The notes under the pieces are model-generated. The model had not been told where the DNA came from, did no database searches, and worked only from the letters and a program-made list of their open reading frames with translations. A stretch of DNA of 64,000 nt from JAFGXT01 sp963677165 (GTDB taxonomy: Bacteria; Verrucomicrobiota; Lentisphaeria; Victivallales; SZUA-371), in the NCBI GenBank assembly GCA_963677165.2, contig CAXXSX010000002.1:2666001-2730000 (forward strand). Direction: 5' to 3'. This document shows, piece after piece, positions 7,072-17,100 of this stretch. Made by a program: the position numbers and the translations under genes. Each line of letters begins with the position of its first letter. Position 1 is the stretch's first letter.

Positions 7072-8739
7072 CTAGATCCAGAAACTAAAGTAGAGATACA
7101 GTCCGACAACAAGCGCTATGATAAATACTGACGCCGCGACATCGTGCCATGTCCAGCTTTTGCGGATTTCAGCGTGGTCAAGACAACTGTAAGTCAGGCC
7201 GTTCAGTTTTTCCTGTGGCGGCGGCGCTGTCATTAATGAGGCGACGATTATAATTACCGCGCTTATCGCCAAAAGCCATCCGGTTGCGTACATGGCGTTG
7301 AAGTCTCCGATCCATGCGAGAAATGCCGGATTTTCCAGTTTGCCCGCTCCGAAAAAGGTTTGACAGGTAAGTTTTGCCATACCAAGGATGAAGCCGCCGA
7401 CCAGTCCCCACAGGGCTCCGGTCGCGTTAATTCTTTTACAGAATAATCCAAGCAGGAACACCGCCGTAATCGGAGGGCCGATATATCCCTGTACGCTTTG
7501 AAGATAGAGATACAGACCGCCGGAGGATACCAGTTTCATGACCGGAATCCAGAGCATGCCGAGAATTACCACGATGGTGGTGGCGATTCGTCCTACTTTT
7601 ACGTATTCTTTTTCAGAACGTCCGGGACGTATTTTCTCGTAGATATCTACGGTGAAAAGTGAGGCGCTGGAGTTGAACAGAGAGGACAACGAACTCATCA
7701 GTGCGGCTAATACGCCGCCGACAACCAGTCCGCGCAAACCGACCGGCAACAGGGTCGCGACCATGGTTGGGAATACCTGGTCGCCCTGTACTACGCCTGT
7801 TTCGTTGAGCGGCAGTTTAATGAGTCCTTTGCTGTGCAGAGCGGCCCCGATCAATCCAGGTACGAGGAAAATCAATACCGGCCATACTTTCAGGAACGCG
7901 CCGAATATCGCGCCGCGTCTTGCTGTTTTTAAGTCTTTTGCCGCCAGGGTTCTTTGTACGATATACTGGTCCGTACACCAGTACCATATTCCAATGGTGA
8001 CGGAAGCGATGATTACGCCCAGCCAGGGAAAGTTGGGGTCGGACATGGGACGCCACAGGGCATACTGAACGGCATTGGTATGGCAGAAACTCTGGAGTTC
8101 TCCCCAGCCGCCCAGCATTTTTAAGCCGAAAAACGTGATAAAGAAAGAACCGACAAGCAGTATTACCGCTTGAACCGCATCGGTATAAAGTACGGCGCGA
8201 AGGCCGCCGAAAACCGTGTAGATACCGGTTAGGATGACAGTTGCGAATGCTCCCACCCAGAACGCGTTTTCAGGAGAACCGAAGGTGTCGGGCACTAAGG
8301 TTTGGAACACCAGAGCACCGGCATATACGGTTACTGAAACCTTGGTGAAGATATAAGCAGAGAGTGAGATCAGGGACAGAATCCAGCGGACTTTTGCGTT
8401 GAAGCGACGTTCCAGAAATTCAGGCATCGTGAATACGCCGGATTTATAGTAAAATGGAACGAATATCCAGCCCAGCATTAACATGACCCAGGCCTGGAAT
8501 TCCCAGTGAGCCATTGCCATACCGCTTGTCGCGCCTTGTCCGGCCAGCCCGACAATATGTTCCGAGCCGACATTGGACGCGAATAAACTCGCGCCTATGG
8601 CAAACCAGCCGATGTTACGTCCGCCCAGAAAATAGTCCTTTACGGAATCCTGTTTTCTTCCGGCCCACCAAATCACCCCGATCAAGATGACAAAGTACAA
8701 ACCGATAATTGACCAGTCGATCCAGTTTAACATGCTCAT
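7072..8739 (-). CDS. Sodium:solute symporter (SSS family), probable sugar uptake
   Basis: This 555-residue membrane protein has the SSS-family layout of about 13-14 hydrophobic segments, starting with IDWSIIGLYFVILIGVIWWA. The early FLGGRNIGWFAIGASLFASN and GLAGQGA segments are typical of SGLT-like sodium/sugar symporters. It is the last gene of the leftward araB-araD-araA operon, 58 bases after araA, so L-arabinose or an arabinose-containing sugar is the likely cargo. The start at 8739 has GAGGAAG upstream. Sodium-driven uptake instead of an ABC importer for this sugar is inference from position. Confidence 0.9.
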   Translation of the reverse strand: MSMLNWIDWSIIGLYFVILIGVIWWAGRKQDSVKDYFLGGRNIGWFAIGASLFASNVGSEHIVGLAGQGATSGMAMAHWEFQAWVMLMLGWIFVPFYYKSGVFTMPEFLERRFNAKVRWILSLISLSAYIFTKVSVTVYAGALVFQTLVPDTFGSPENAFWVGAFATVILTGIYTVFGGLRAVLYTDAVQAVILLVGSFFITFFGLKMLGGWGELQSFCHTNAVQYALWRPMSDPNFPWLGVIIASVTIGIWYWCTDQYIVQRTLAAKDLKTARRGAIFGAFLKVWPVLIFLVPGLIGAALHSKGLIKLPLNETGVVQGDQVFPTMVATLLPVGLRGLVVGGVLAALMSSLSSLFNSSASLFTVDIYEKIRPGRSEKEYVKVGRIATTIVVILGMLWIPVMKLVSSGGLYLYLQSVQGYIGPPITAVFLLGLFCKRINATGALWGLVGGFILGMAKLTCQTFFGAGKLENPAFLAWIGDFNAMYATGWLLAISAVIIIVASLMTAPPPQEKLNGLTYSCLDHAEIRKSWTWHDVAASVFIIALVVGLYLYFSFWI

Positions 8740-8797
8740 GAATACTTCCTCTTTTAATTAGCAGTTTATATGTTTATTAATTAAAAAGCAATGTTAT

Positions 8798-10297
8798 TCA
8801 GCCGCGGAAGCCGTTGCTGAGATGGTAGTAAACCTCGTTCCAGCGCAATTCGTTTCTGAAGTCGCGTAGTTTTGTGTCTTTATCAATCATTACCAGTTCG
8901 ATGCCGTTGATATTGGCGAAATCTTCGAGTACTTCTGGGTCAAGAGCCCGGGTGTAAACGGTATGGTGGGCGCCGCCCGCGTGGATCCAGGCCGCCGCGC
9001 CGATTTCAAGGTTCGGATGTGGTACCCATACGGTACGCGCGACCGGAAGTTTTGGCAGGTCGGCGTCTGGAGTTACCGCGTCAACGGTATTGACGATTAA
9101 TCGGAAGCGGTTGCCGAGGTCGATCAGTGACGCGTTCAGGGCAGGGCCCGGAGTGGAATTAAAGACCAGCCGTGCCGGATCGTCTTTGCCGCCGATTCCC
9201 AGTGGGTGGACTTCAAGTGAGGCTTTTCCGTCAGCAATCGACGGGCATACTTCCAGCATATGTGATCCTAAAGCTTTGGGTCCGGCGGGATTGAGGTGAT
9301 AGGTATAGTCTTCCATGAAAGAGGTTCCGCCTTCGAGGCCTTCCGCCATGACTTTCATGATTCGGGTGAGGGCGGCGGTTTTCCAGTCGCCTTCCGCGCC
9401 GAAGCCGTAGCCTTCTGCCATCAAACGCTGAGGAGCAAGTCCGGGAAGCTGACGCAAGCCGTAGAGGTTCTCAAATGTGGTGGTAAACGCTTTGAAACCA
9501 CCACTTGCCAGAAAGGCGCGTAGTCCGATTTCAATCCGTGCGGATTCTTTAATGGATTCAAGCGCGGCAGTTGACGAATCCGGCACCAGATACATTTCCC
9601 GGTATTCGGCAACCAGCTGTTCGATATCGGAACTGCTGACCTGATCGACATATTTTGTCAGGTCGCCGATACCGTAGCCGTTGACGGAATAGCCGAACTT
9701 GATCTGTGACGAAACTTTGTTGCCTTCGGTTACCGCGACTTCGCGCATGTTGTCGCCGATACGGGCAACCTTCAGTTTGAGAGACTCGGCGCGGCCGGAT
9801 GCGGCGCGGCACCAGTTGTCGACCTTACGCAGTACGTTTTCATCCTGCCAGAAGCCGACGACGACTTTACGTTCGATCCGCAGTCGCGTACCGATAAAGC
9901 CGAATTCACGTCCGCCGTGAGCTGACTGGTTCAGGTTCATGAAGTCCATATCGATTTCGCCCCATGGCAGATCGCGGTTATACTGGGTATGCAGGTGCAT
10001 GAACGGTTTTTTCAGTTCGCACAGACCGTTGATCCACATTTTAGCCGGGGAAAAAGTATGCATCCAGCAGATCAGCCCGACACATTTTTCAGAATAGTCC
10101 GCTTCACGGGCGAGGGCGGTGATTTCATCGGGAGTTGTTACTGTTGGTTTCCAGACTACTTTGACGGCGATTTTACCACAGGAGTCAAGGTATTTTGAAA
10201 TTGTTTGTGAGTGTTCTGCTACCTGTTTCAGGGTTTCTTCTCCATACAGGTGCTGACTGCCGGTAACAAACCAGACTTCATAATCTTTTAATGACAT
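8798..10297 (-). CDS. araA: L-arabinose isomerase
   Basis: The enzyme converts L-arabinose to L-ribulose, the first step of bacterial arabinose use. The protein is 499 residues from the ATG at 10297, the usual family length; an in-frame ATG at 10312 lies just before the ribosome binding site GGGAG and is rejected as the start. Typical segments are YEVWFVTGSQHLYGEE, the metal-site region AEGYGFGAEGDWKTAALTR, HMLEVCPSI and the late GAHHTVYTRALD. It sits between araD and the symporter in the same operon, with a 126-base gap after araD that holds a dispersed repeat. Confidence 0.96.
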   Translation of the reverse strand: MSLKDYEVWFVTGSQHLYGEETLKQVAEHSQTISKYLDSCGKIAVKVVWKPTVTTPDEITALAREADYSEKCVGLICWMHTFSPAKMWINGLCELKKPFMHLHTQYNRDLPWGEIDMDFMNLNQSAHGGREFGFIGTRLRIERKVVVGFWQDENVLRKVDNWCRAASGRAESLKLKVARIGDNMREVAVTEGNKVSSQIKFGYSVNGYGIGDLTKYVDQVSSSDIEQLVAEYREMYLVPDSSTAALESIKESARIEIGLRAFLASGGFKAFTTTFENLYGLRQLPGLAPQRLMAEGYGFGAEGDWKTAALTRIMKVMAEGLEGGTSFMEDYTYHLNPAGPKALGSHMLEVCPSIADGKASLEVHPLGIGGKDDPARLVFNSTPGPALNASLIDLGNRFRLIVNTVDAVTPDADLPKLPVARTVWVPHPNLEIGAAAWIHAGGAHHTVYTRALDPEVLEDFANINGIELVMIDKDTKLRDFRNELRWNEVYYHLSNGFRG

Positions 10298-10318
10298 AAT
10301 GTATTCTCCCATTTTATT

Positions 10319-10390
10319 GTCCGTACGACGGACGGCGTTGATACCGCTTCATACTTCAGTCGCTAATGCTCCTTGCGGAAGCGGAAAATG
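10319..10390. repeat. Dispersed repeat, copy B, inside the ara operon
   Basis: This copy starts CCGTACGACGGACGGCGTTG and ends GCGGAAGCGGAAAAT. The inner CCGCTTC and the later GGAAGCGG can pair, giving a stem-loop between araD and araA. It matches copies at 5812-5872 and 28602-28655. Its place inside an operon could affect transcript processing or the araD/araA ratio. Confidence 0.55.
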
Positions 10391-10423
10391 TAAATATTAT
10401 CGGTTTTTAGTTTTTGACTTGTT

Positions 10424-11131
10424 TTATTGTTGTCCGTAATAAGCGTTTTTTCCGTGTTTGCGTTGATAATGTTTTTCAATCAAGGCATGTTTCATTGGTG
10501 TGGCCTGAGGATTGATTCTTTCAGTCAGGGTTGCCATCCGGCAGAGTTCTTCAAGCACTTTTGAATTATAGACCGCTTTTTCCGCGCTCTTTCCCCAGGT
10601 AAAGGGGCCGTGACTGGCGACCAGAACCATTTCCACTTCCGTTGGATTCAGGCGTTTTTCTTCGAACGTATCAAGAATCTGATATCCGGTTTCCTTTTCG
10701 TAATCACCCTGGATCCGGTCATTTGCCATGACTTTCGTACATGGTATCGGACAGGCCAGATGATCGGCATGGGTCGTGCCGTAAAGCGGAACGGACCGTC
10801 TTGCCTGAGCCCAGGCGACTGCGTAGGTTGAGTGAGTGTGAACAATACCGCCGATATTTTCGAAAGCATTGTACAATACAGTGTGAGTTGGGGTGTCGGA
10901 AGATGGACGCAGATTGCCATCGACTACCTTGTTTTCGAGATCGACAATCACGATATTCTGCCATTTCATGGTTTCGTATTCAAGCCCGCTGGGTTTGATG
11001 GCATAGACTCCGGCGTCGCGGTCGATGCAGCTGACGTTCCCGAAGGTATAGATTACCAGGTCCAGCTTTGGAAGCAGCATATTGGCTTCGTAGCATTCCT
11101 GTTTTAAATATTTATATTTGTCCGTTGTCAT
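10424..11131 (-). CDS. araD: L-ribulose-5-phosphate 4-epimerase
   Basis: This class II aldolase-like enzyme turns L-ribulose 5-phosphate into D-xylulose 5-phosphate. The zinc ligands are visible as HTHST (about residues 98-102), the THADH segment and VASHGPF near residue 172. The length of 235 residues is normal. The ATG overlaps the araB stop as ATGA, with GAGGAAC inside the end of araB, so the two are translationally coupled. The end of the protein (KHGKNAYYGQQ) matches the usual C-terminal KHGxxAYYGQ of the family. Confidence 0.96.
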   Translation of the reverse strand: MTTDKYKYLKQECYEANMLLPKLDLVIYTFGNVSCIDRDAGVYAIKPSGLEYETMKWQNIVIVDLENKVVDGNLRPSSDTPTHTVLYNAFENIGGIVHTHSTYAVAWAQARRSVPLYGTTHADHLACPIPCTKVMANDRIQGDYEKETGYQILDTFEEKRLNPTEVEMVLVASHGPFTWGKSAEKAVYNSKVLEELCRMATLTERINPQATPMKHALIEKHYQRKHGKNAYYGQQ

Positions 11132-12768
11132 GCTTTTTGTTCCTCTTCAATAAGCGCCGCATAACGATTGTATTGTTCGTAATGGACAGCGTATTTTTCA
11201 GTATTTTCCTTAATGGGTTCATAGGTAACTTCAAAACCGCCGCCCATGTGTTGCATGGCGTCTTCGATGGAGGAATAACAGCCGGCAGTTACAGCGGCGA
11301 ACATTGCGGCGCCCAGCGCGCAGGCCTGTTCGGATTTTACTACCTTGATCGGCATATTCATGACATCGGCACACATTTGCAGTACAAACGGCGATTTTTT
11401 CGCGATACCGCCCAGAGCAATAATTCCTTTGACCGGTATGCCTTCATCAATAAATCGGTCGACAATCTTCTTTGCTCCGAAAACCGTGGCTTCCGCTAGT
11501 GCCCGGAACATCATTGGTGCGGAACTCCCTAGATTCAATCCGAGAAACGCGCCTTTCAGATTTTGGTTGGCGTCCGGGGTACGGCGTCCGTTCAGCCAGT
11601 CAAGGGCGTAGATATTGGTTTCACCGATCGGGATTTGAGCCGCTTGTTTTTCCAGTTCAGGAATCAGCTTTGACAGGATACGTTCTTTATCCGCAGCGTC
11701 AAAATGTTCAAGTGGCCAGGCGAGAACGCGTTTGAACCAGGCATAAACGTCCCCAAACGCGGATTGTCCGGCTTCCATTCCCAGCATGCCGGGGATGACT
11801 GAGCCGTCGACCTGACCACAGATTCCACGAACCAGTTTGCCTTTGACCTCTTCATCGGGGGCAACGAGAATATCGCAAGTGGAGGTGCCCATTACTTTGC
11901 TTAAGTAATACGGTTCGATTTGACCGCCAACGGCTCCCATGTGGCAGTCGAATGCTCCGCCGCCGATAACTACGTCTTCCGGCAGACCAAGCTGATTGGC
12001 CCAGTATGGAGTAATTGTGCCGACTTTTACTTCGGCGGTATAGGTATCATTGAACAGGCGGTCACGTAATCCGCTCAGCAACGGATCAAGTTTTGTCAGG
12101 AATTCTTCTGAGGGCAGTCCGTTCCAGTCTGCGTGCCACATGGCTTTATGACCGGCGGCGCATCGGCTCCTGATCATTTTTTCGGGATTGGTGTTGCCGG
12201 TAAGAACAGCGGAAATCCAGTCGCAGTGTTCCACCCATGAATACGCGGCGTCTCTTATCTTTTCATCTTCACGGAGAGTATGTAGAATCTTAGCCCAGAA
12301 CCATTCGGAGGAATAAATGCCGCCTTCATATTGGGTATAATCTACTCCGCCCCAGGTTTTGGCCAGCTCGTTGATTTCGTCGGCCTCTTTCACCGCGGTG
12401 TGGTCCTTCCAGAGAATGAACATCGCGTTGGGATTTTCTTCGAAATCCGGTGTGAGGGCCAGTGGTGTTCCGCTGTGATCTACAGCTACCGGAGTGGAGC
12501 CGGTGGTGTCCACGGAAATGCCAACTACCTTATCAGCAGTTCCCTCCGGGGCTTCTGCAAGAACTCCGCAAACGGTTTTTTTCAGACCGGTCAAATAATC
12601 CAGCGGATGTTGCCGGAAACGATTTTTCGCAGGGTTGCAGTATCGTCCTTCCGCCCATCTTTCATAATAATATACGCTGCTTGCTACTTCCCGTCCGGTT
12701 TCGACTTCTACCAGCAGTGCCCGTACGCTGTCGCTGCCATAGTCCATGCCGATTACAAATCTAGACAT
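11128..12768 (-). CDS. araB: Ribulokinase
   Basis: This FGGY-family kinase of 546 residues phosphorylates L-ribulose with ATP. The N-terminal ATP-site segment GMDYGSDSVRALLVE and the later ALGGIAKKSPFVLQMCAD and ACALGAAMFAAV match the family. It is the first gene of the leftward ara operon. A strong GGGAGAAAGG precedes the ATG. A TTGACT-17-TATTAT promoter (12834-12806) overlaps a ROK-type operator. Confidence 0.95.
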   Translation of the reverse strand: MSRFVIGMDYGSDSVRALLVEVETGREVASSVYYYERWAEGRYCNPAKNRFRQHPLDYLTGLKKTVCGVLAEAPEGTADKVVGISVDTTGSTPVAVDHSGTPLALTPDFEENPNAMFILWKDHTAVKEADEINELAKTWGGVDYTQYEGGIYSSEWFWAKILHTLREDEKIRDAAYSWVEHCDWISAVLTGNTNPEKMIRSRCAAGHKAMWHADWNGLPSEEFLTKLDPLLSGLRDRLFNDTYTAEVKVGTITPYWANQLGLPEDVVIGGGAFDCHMGAVGGQIEPYYLSKVMGTSTCDILVAPDEEVKGKLVRGICGQVDGSVIPGMLGMEAGQSAFGDVYAWFKRVLAWPLEHFDAADKERILSKLIPELEKQAAQIPIGETNIYALDWLNGRRTPDANQNLKGAFLGLNLGSSAPMMFRALAEATVFGAKKIVDRFIDEGIPVKGIIALGGIAKKSPFVLQMCADVMNMPIKVVKSEQACALGAAMFAAVTAGCYSSIEDAMQHMGGGFEVTYEPIKENTEKYAVHYEQYNRYAALIEEEQKA

Positions 12769-12789
12769 ACCTTTCTCCCATGTTTAATT

Positions 12790-12806
12790 TTGTAACTACA
12801 TTACAA
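12790..12806. promoter_or_regulatory. Probable ROK-repressor operator, araB side
   Basis: This is a perfect inverted repeat TTGTAA-N5-TTACAA. It touches the -10 of the araB promoter and covers its start point. The same pattern with one mismatch lies at 12841-12857. Confidence 0.7.
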
Positions 12807-12834
12807 TAATAGTTGACAAATTCATAAAAGTCAA
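12806..12834 (-). promoter_or_regulatory. Promoter of the araBDA-symporter operon
   Basis: On the minus strand TTGACT (12834-12829) and TATTAT (12811-12806) are 17 bases apart. The araB ATG is 38 bases below the -10. The -35 and -10 lie inside the spacer region of the opposing promoter for the ROK gene. Confidence 0.75.
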
Positions 12835-12841
12835 GTATTTT
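12813..12841 (+). promoter_or_regulatory. Promoter of the ROK regulator gene
   Basis: On the plus strand TTGACA (12813-12818) and TATTTT (12836-12841) are 17 bases apart. It interlocks with the araB promoter on the other strand, so RNA polymerase can probably occupy only one at a time. Confidence 0.75.
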
Positions 12842-12857
12842 TGTAATAACATTAAAA
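12841..12857. promoter_or_regulatory. Probable ROK-repressor operator, regulator side
   Basis: The sequence TTGTAA-N5-TTAAAA differs from the araB-side site by one base. It covers the end of the -10 and the start point of the ROK gene promoter. The centres of the two sites are 51 bases apart, close to five helical turns, which would suit looping by a dimer of dimers. Confidence 0.65.
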
Positions 12858-12948
12858 TATTTGAATATAATTGTCTGAAGAGCTGGAAAAATAAATAAAA
12901 CCGGTAATATTTATAAAGCCTGAATTATGATTTAGTAAATGGAAAGAT

Positions 12949-14127
12949 ATGAGTAAACTGTTTAATGGAGAAATAGACAACGGTATTTCCGGTAGTGCCA
13001 CTCCGGCGTTGGCACGCCATATTAATATACGCCGCGTGCTGGAAATTATCAGTACGAATCCGCCTTTGACCCGGGCCGATATTACCCGTTTATGCGGAAT
13101 CAGTTCTCCTACCATGACCAAGCTGTTTGAGGAATTGGAACGTTCCGAAATTATTCGTGAGATAAAAGTGAAGCCGTCGGGTAGGGGGCGTCCCAGTAAA
13201 TGTTATGTTCTGTCCGATGGGAAAATCCAGATTTTCGGGGCGCTGATCGGTGTCCGGACCTGCAAAATATTCACCGCCTTGCCGTCATTGGATCTGAAAC
13301 AAATTACGGAGCGGGAATTTGCCACGCCGTATTCTTACAAAGAATTGCTGTTGCAGTTCCGGTATTTCATTGAAGAACAGATTCAGAGCGGGACAAGCTT
13401 CAAGGGACTTGCCATATCGGTTCCCGGCCTTCTCAATACTAGTAATATGATGATTGAGTCATGTCCGAATATCCATTATCTGGTTGGAAAATCACCGGCA
13501 GCGGATATTGCCGAGGGATTTGACCTCCAGACTACAATGCTACAGGAAGAGCATGCCCTGTGCCTGGCGGAACGTGCGGCTGGAAATACCGGCAGCTATG
13601 AAAACTTTGTGATGCTTGATATCAGTGAAGGAATGGGGATGGGCGTATTTGCCAACGGTAAGTTCCTGTCCGGAGAATGTGGTTTTGCCGGGGAAATAGG
13701 GCACATCCCGCTTGGTGATCCACAGAATCACTGCGGTTGTGGTAGAAATGGCTGTCTGGAGACTTCCGCAACCGATACCGCACTGCTGAAACTGGCTGGA
13801 TTACCGCCGGATACTTCATTTGTTGAACTGAAAAAGATGATGGCTTCCGGTCAGATAAGTGTTGAGCATGAACTGGATCGTGTGATTGATTATCTGGCAA
13901 GAGGACTTACGGTGATCATTAATATTTTCAACCCGGCTTTGATTCTGATCAACGGCAGGATATTTGATTTAAAGGATGACTTTCTGGAAAAACTCCGGGA
14001 AAGAACCGCACGATATGCTATGCGGCCTTCCACGAAAGTATGTCGGGTTGAACGAGTAACAGCCTCTCGCGAATCGGGTGTAGTTGCGTCGCTTTTTGAT
14101 GTTATGCTGGACTCATTAATCAGATAG
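12949..14127 (+). CDS. ROK-family transcriptional repressor of the ara genes
   Basis: The 392-residue protein has an N-terminal winged helix (residues 25-85; VLEIISTNPPLTRADITRL then SSPTMTKLFEELE) and a ROK sugar-kinase-like domain. The ROK zinc motif CGCGRNGCLE lies near residue 264. This layout is that of XylR/NagC-type repressors that bind a sugar. It is divergent from araB with operators between them, so L-arabinose or a related sugar is the likely inducer. GGAAAG precedes the ATG. Its 3' end overlaps the end of the convergent glycosidase gene by 12 bases. Confidence 0.9.
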   Translation: MSKLFNGEIDNGISGSATPALARHINIRRVLEIISTNPPLTRADITRLCGISSPTMTKLFEELERSEIIREIKVKPSGRGRPSKCYVLSDGKIQIFGALIGVRTCKIFTALPSLDLKQITEREFATPYSYKELLLQFRYFIEEQIQSGTSFKGLAISVPGLLNTSNMMIESCPNIHYLVGKSPAADIAEGFDLQTTMLQEEHALCLAERAAGNTGSYENFVMLDISEGMGMGVFANGKFLSGECGFAGEIGHIPLGDPQNHCGCGRNGCLETSATDTALLKLAGLPPDTSFVELKKMMASGQISVEHELDRVIDYLARGLTVIINIFNPALILINGRIFDLKDDFLEKLRERTARYAMRPSTKVCRVERVTASRESGVVASLFDVMLDSLIR

Positions 14128-17100
14128 CTTTTCGATCTTCATCCAGTAGATAATAAATTTATCCTGACAACTTATGGTCATAAATCCATTTGTTACTTCT
14201 ACCTGCACCGTATCCAGTGTTTTATTTTTTGTATAATGAAGTTTGACCGGAGCATTCTTTACGCCTTTCAGTTCCAGGTCAGCAACCTTTTTCCAGCCGG
14301 GATCTACTTCGCATATCACCTTATATTTGCCGTTTTTCAGATCAATCTTAAATATGTTGTCTTTGACGCATTCCAGCCCGGTTTTGCAGCGTTGGTCTCT
14401 TTTCCAGTTTTTTACGGCTTTCTTATAGGCAGGTTTTCCCACAAATCCATAACCGGTTTTGGGGGTATACAAAGTATCTTGTTTGACCGTGGAGTAGATT
14501 CTCATCCGCCCGATATATTCTGATAACGTTGTGCTGGAATCTCCGAAGCTAAACAGGTAGACTTCACGCTTGGCGGCTGCTTTGTCTTGGGCTTCTCGTT
14601 GTTTTTCCTGCTTTTCGGCGTGGGCACATAGCTGTTTAAAATTGCTTGTTGCTTTGAAGCCGGAAATATACTTTGGATATTCGTCCAGAGTCAGTTCCCT
14701 GGTGGAATTGACTTTTTTCTGATAACCGAACGCGTCAGTTACAATTGCCGGACCCAGTTCCAGATTAAGCTTTGCTGTTCCGGTGATCGTCCATGCGGTC
14801 AGTACCGGTTCACCATTGCGTTCCCAGGTTTGGAGTCGGACGTTCTGGTCTTTATAAGGCAGTTTTACGCCTGCTTTTATTTTGTCCATCTGTCGAATCA
14901 TTGTCGCATAGGTGTACCAGGACGGACGTACGGAAAAATCATTGCGCAGCACTCCGGCTGCGGCATGACGTGTTGGTGTTGAACCGCTTTCACGATACAC
15001 AAATATTTTATCCACGCCATTGGCCAGGCACAGCATAACGATCCGCGGGAGCCGGGCGGCCTGGGTGAATTCACTTGTTCCGATCGGGCCTCCGGTATCA
15101 TAGCCGGTTTCCGTCATCCATATTTGCGCGTTGGGCCGATGCCGGTCGCGCCAGTTTTTCAGCCGCTTGAGCAGCTTCTCAAATTTGACTCCGTTATCTT
15201 TTGAATTATTGGCGTCGCCCATTGCAATTTCAGGCGGGACTCGTCCACTGTAGTAATGAACGCTGATCACATCGATAAAGTCTATCGGATGTTTGCCGTC
15301 CTTGTAGGTATAGGTTCTCATCTGGTCCAGATCAGCCGGATCGGTTCCGGCCCAGCCGGGGGATACGATCTTCGCGTTGGGATCGGCCTTTTTTACGGCT
15401 TCGGCGCCGTACCGGAACATTTCCCAGAATTCCGACATGGTACCGGCCCAGGCTCCCCAGGTTGGCCACTTGCTGCCGACTCTTGGATTGAGATTCGGTT
15501 CATTTCCCAGTTCGAAATAGTTTATCATGTTTAACGCCGATTTTTTATCATCGGTTTTCAGCTTGTCGGCTGGATGAGTTTTGCTGCCGTAACGAGCGAC
15601 GGACTGGAAAGCGAATTCTCCGTAGTCCGCCGGATCTTTAGGAGGAAGCAAGGGATATTTGCCCCGGAATTTTTCAGGTTTGTCGATGGTTGCCCATTTG
15701 GGCGTCAGGAACATCATCGGGAGAACCTGAAGTCCGGCGTCGCGATATGTTTTCATGTAGCGGTCAAAGTCCAGTCCCCAGGGTTTTACTTTACCGGTGA
15801 ACGAATACTGGTGAGGTTTTGAGGAAGTGAACAGCCACTTGAAATTTTCAAAGCGAATCCAGCCGATACCGAGTTTGCGGTTGAGTTTTGTCAGAGCTGG
15901 ACGGGCTCCGTTAAGTCCAAAACGTGACTGGGATACATCATCGAGCCATTTGGGTTCAATAAAAATATGTTTATTGATCAGTTTTTTGTATTTGCCCGAT
16001 GAGATCCACGCTGACAACAGGTAATTACCGGTTGTCAGTTTGTGAGGCAGGGAAACCGGCAGCAGTTTATATTTTCCGGCTGGAAGGGTGATGTTGAGTT
16101 TCTTTTTTGCCAGCTTTTCACCGAGGTTTGGGATCGTCATTTTTTCATCGGTGTTGCCATCGTAGATATAGTACTCGGCAGGCATGGCTAAACGGTGATC
16201 CCCTTTGCCTATGTAGTCAAATTTAATGACTTTTGCTTTGAAGGGAGCTGGGAGTTTGAGTTCTCTTAATCCCCATTTCTTGTGAAAATCAAGGTTCTGA
16301 AGGCCGGGCACCGGAGTGAAGTCTTTGCCATTGGTTGAGGCGGAAATATTCACTTTCCTGACATTGTTGGCATCGCGTCCTTTCCATTGTATTGCCGTAA
16401 TGTTGCGAATGTTGTCGAACTCGATATATTGCGTTGCGCTTTTCACCGGTTTTTTCCAGCCGCTTGAATATCCGGTGTAGGTTTTGCCATCAACGACGGT
16501 ATTATCCGCAACCTTTTTGCCGTTTACAATGGTACGGCTTCGAGCTTCTGCGGAAATATTTTTCCCGTAAATGGGATGTGGTACAGGGGTATTATCGTTG
16601 GTTGAGTCTTGCTGGAAAACCAGATCAACGGTAATGTTGCAATCTTTGTCTGATGGATTTTCCAGCAATAGCAACCCATTGTATTCGCTGTTGATTGGCA
16701 GGTTGTCGTTGCCGATGAGCCGTACTTCCGGATACGTTTTGTCCGGATTGGATTTTGTGAGGGCGCAAAGTTCATCAAGACCGAAGCTGAACTTTCCTTT
16801 TTTATGGGTGAACCATACGAGTGAAGCGTCCCGGACTGGCAGGTCCACTTTTTTATTGTGCTTCTGGGGCCATGCTTCCTCGAACTTATCAGAATTCATC
16901 GAAACTTCCACCCACTTCCAGCCGATCCAATCAGCAGGAACCAGATAAAACAGTCCTTCTCTCTGTTCGTCAATTATCTGGAATCCGATTCTTTTGATAT
17001 TTGAGTTTTCCGGTAGATATATCCATGCTCCCATTGCCGTGATTTCCGATATTCCCGGATAATCAGGTTTGAAAGTACCTTTGGCGTAGCCTTTGTTGCC

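Noticed and set aside
7652..8068. 138-codon rightward frame inside the symporter gene
   Set aside because: It is antisense to a well-conserved membrane protein and has no recognisable motif; it is a shadow of the codon pattern.
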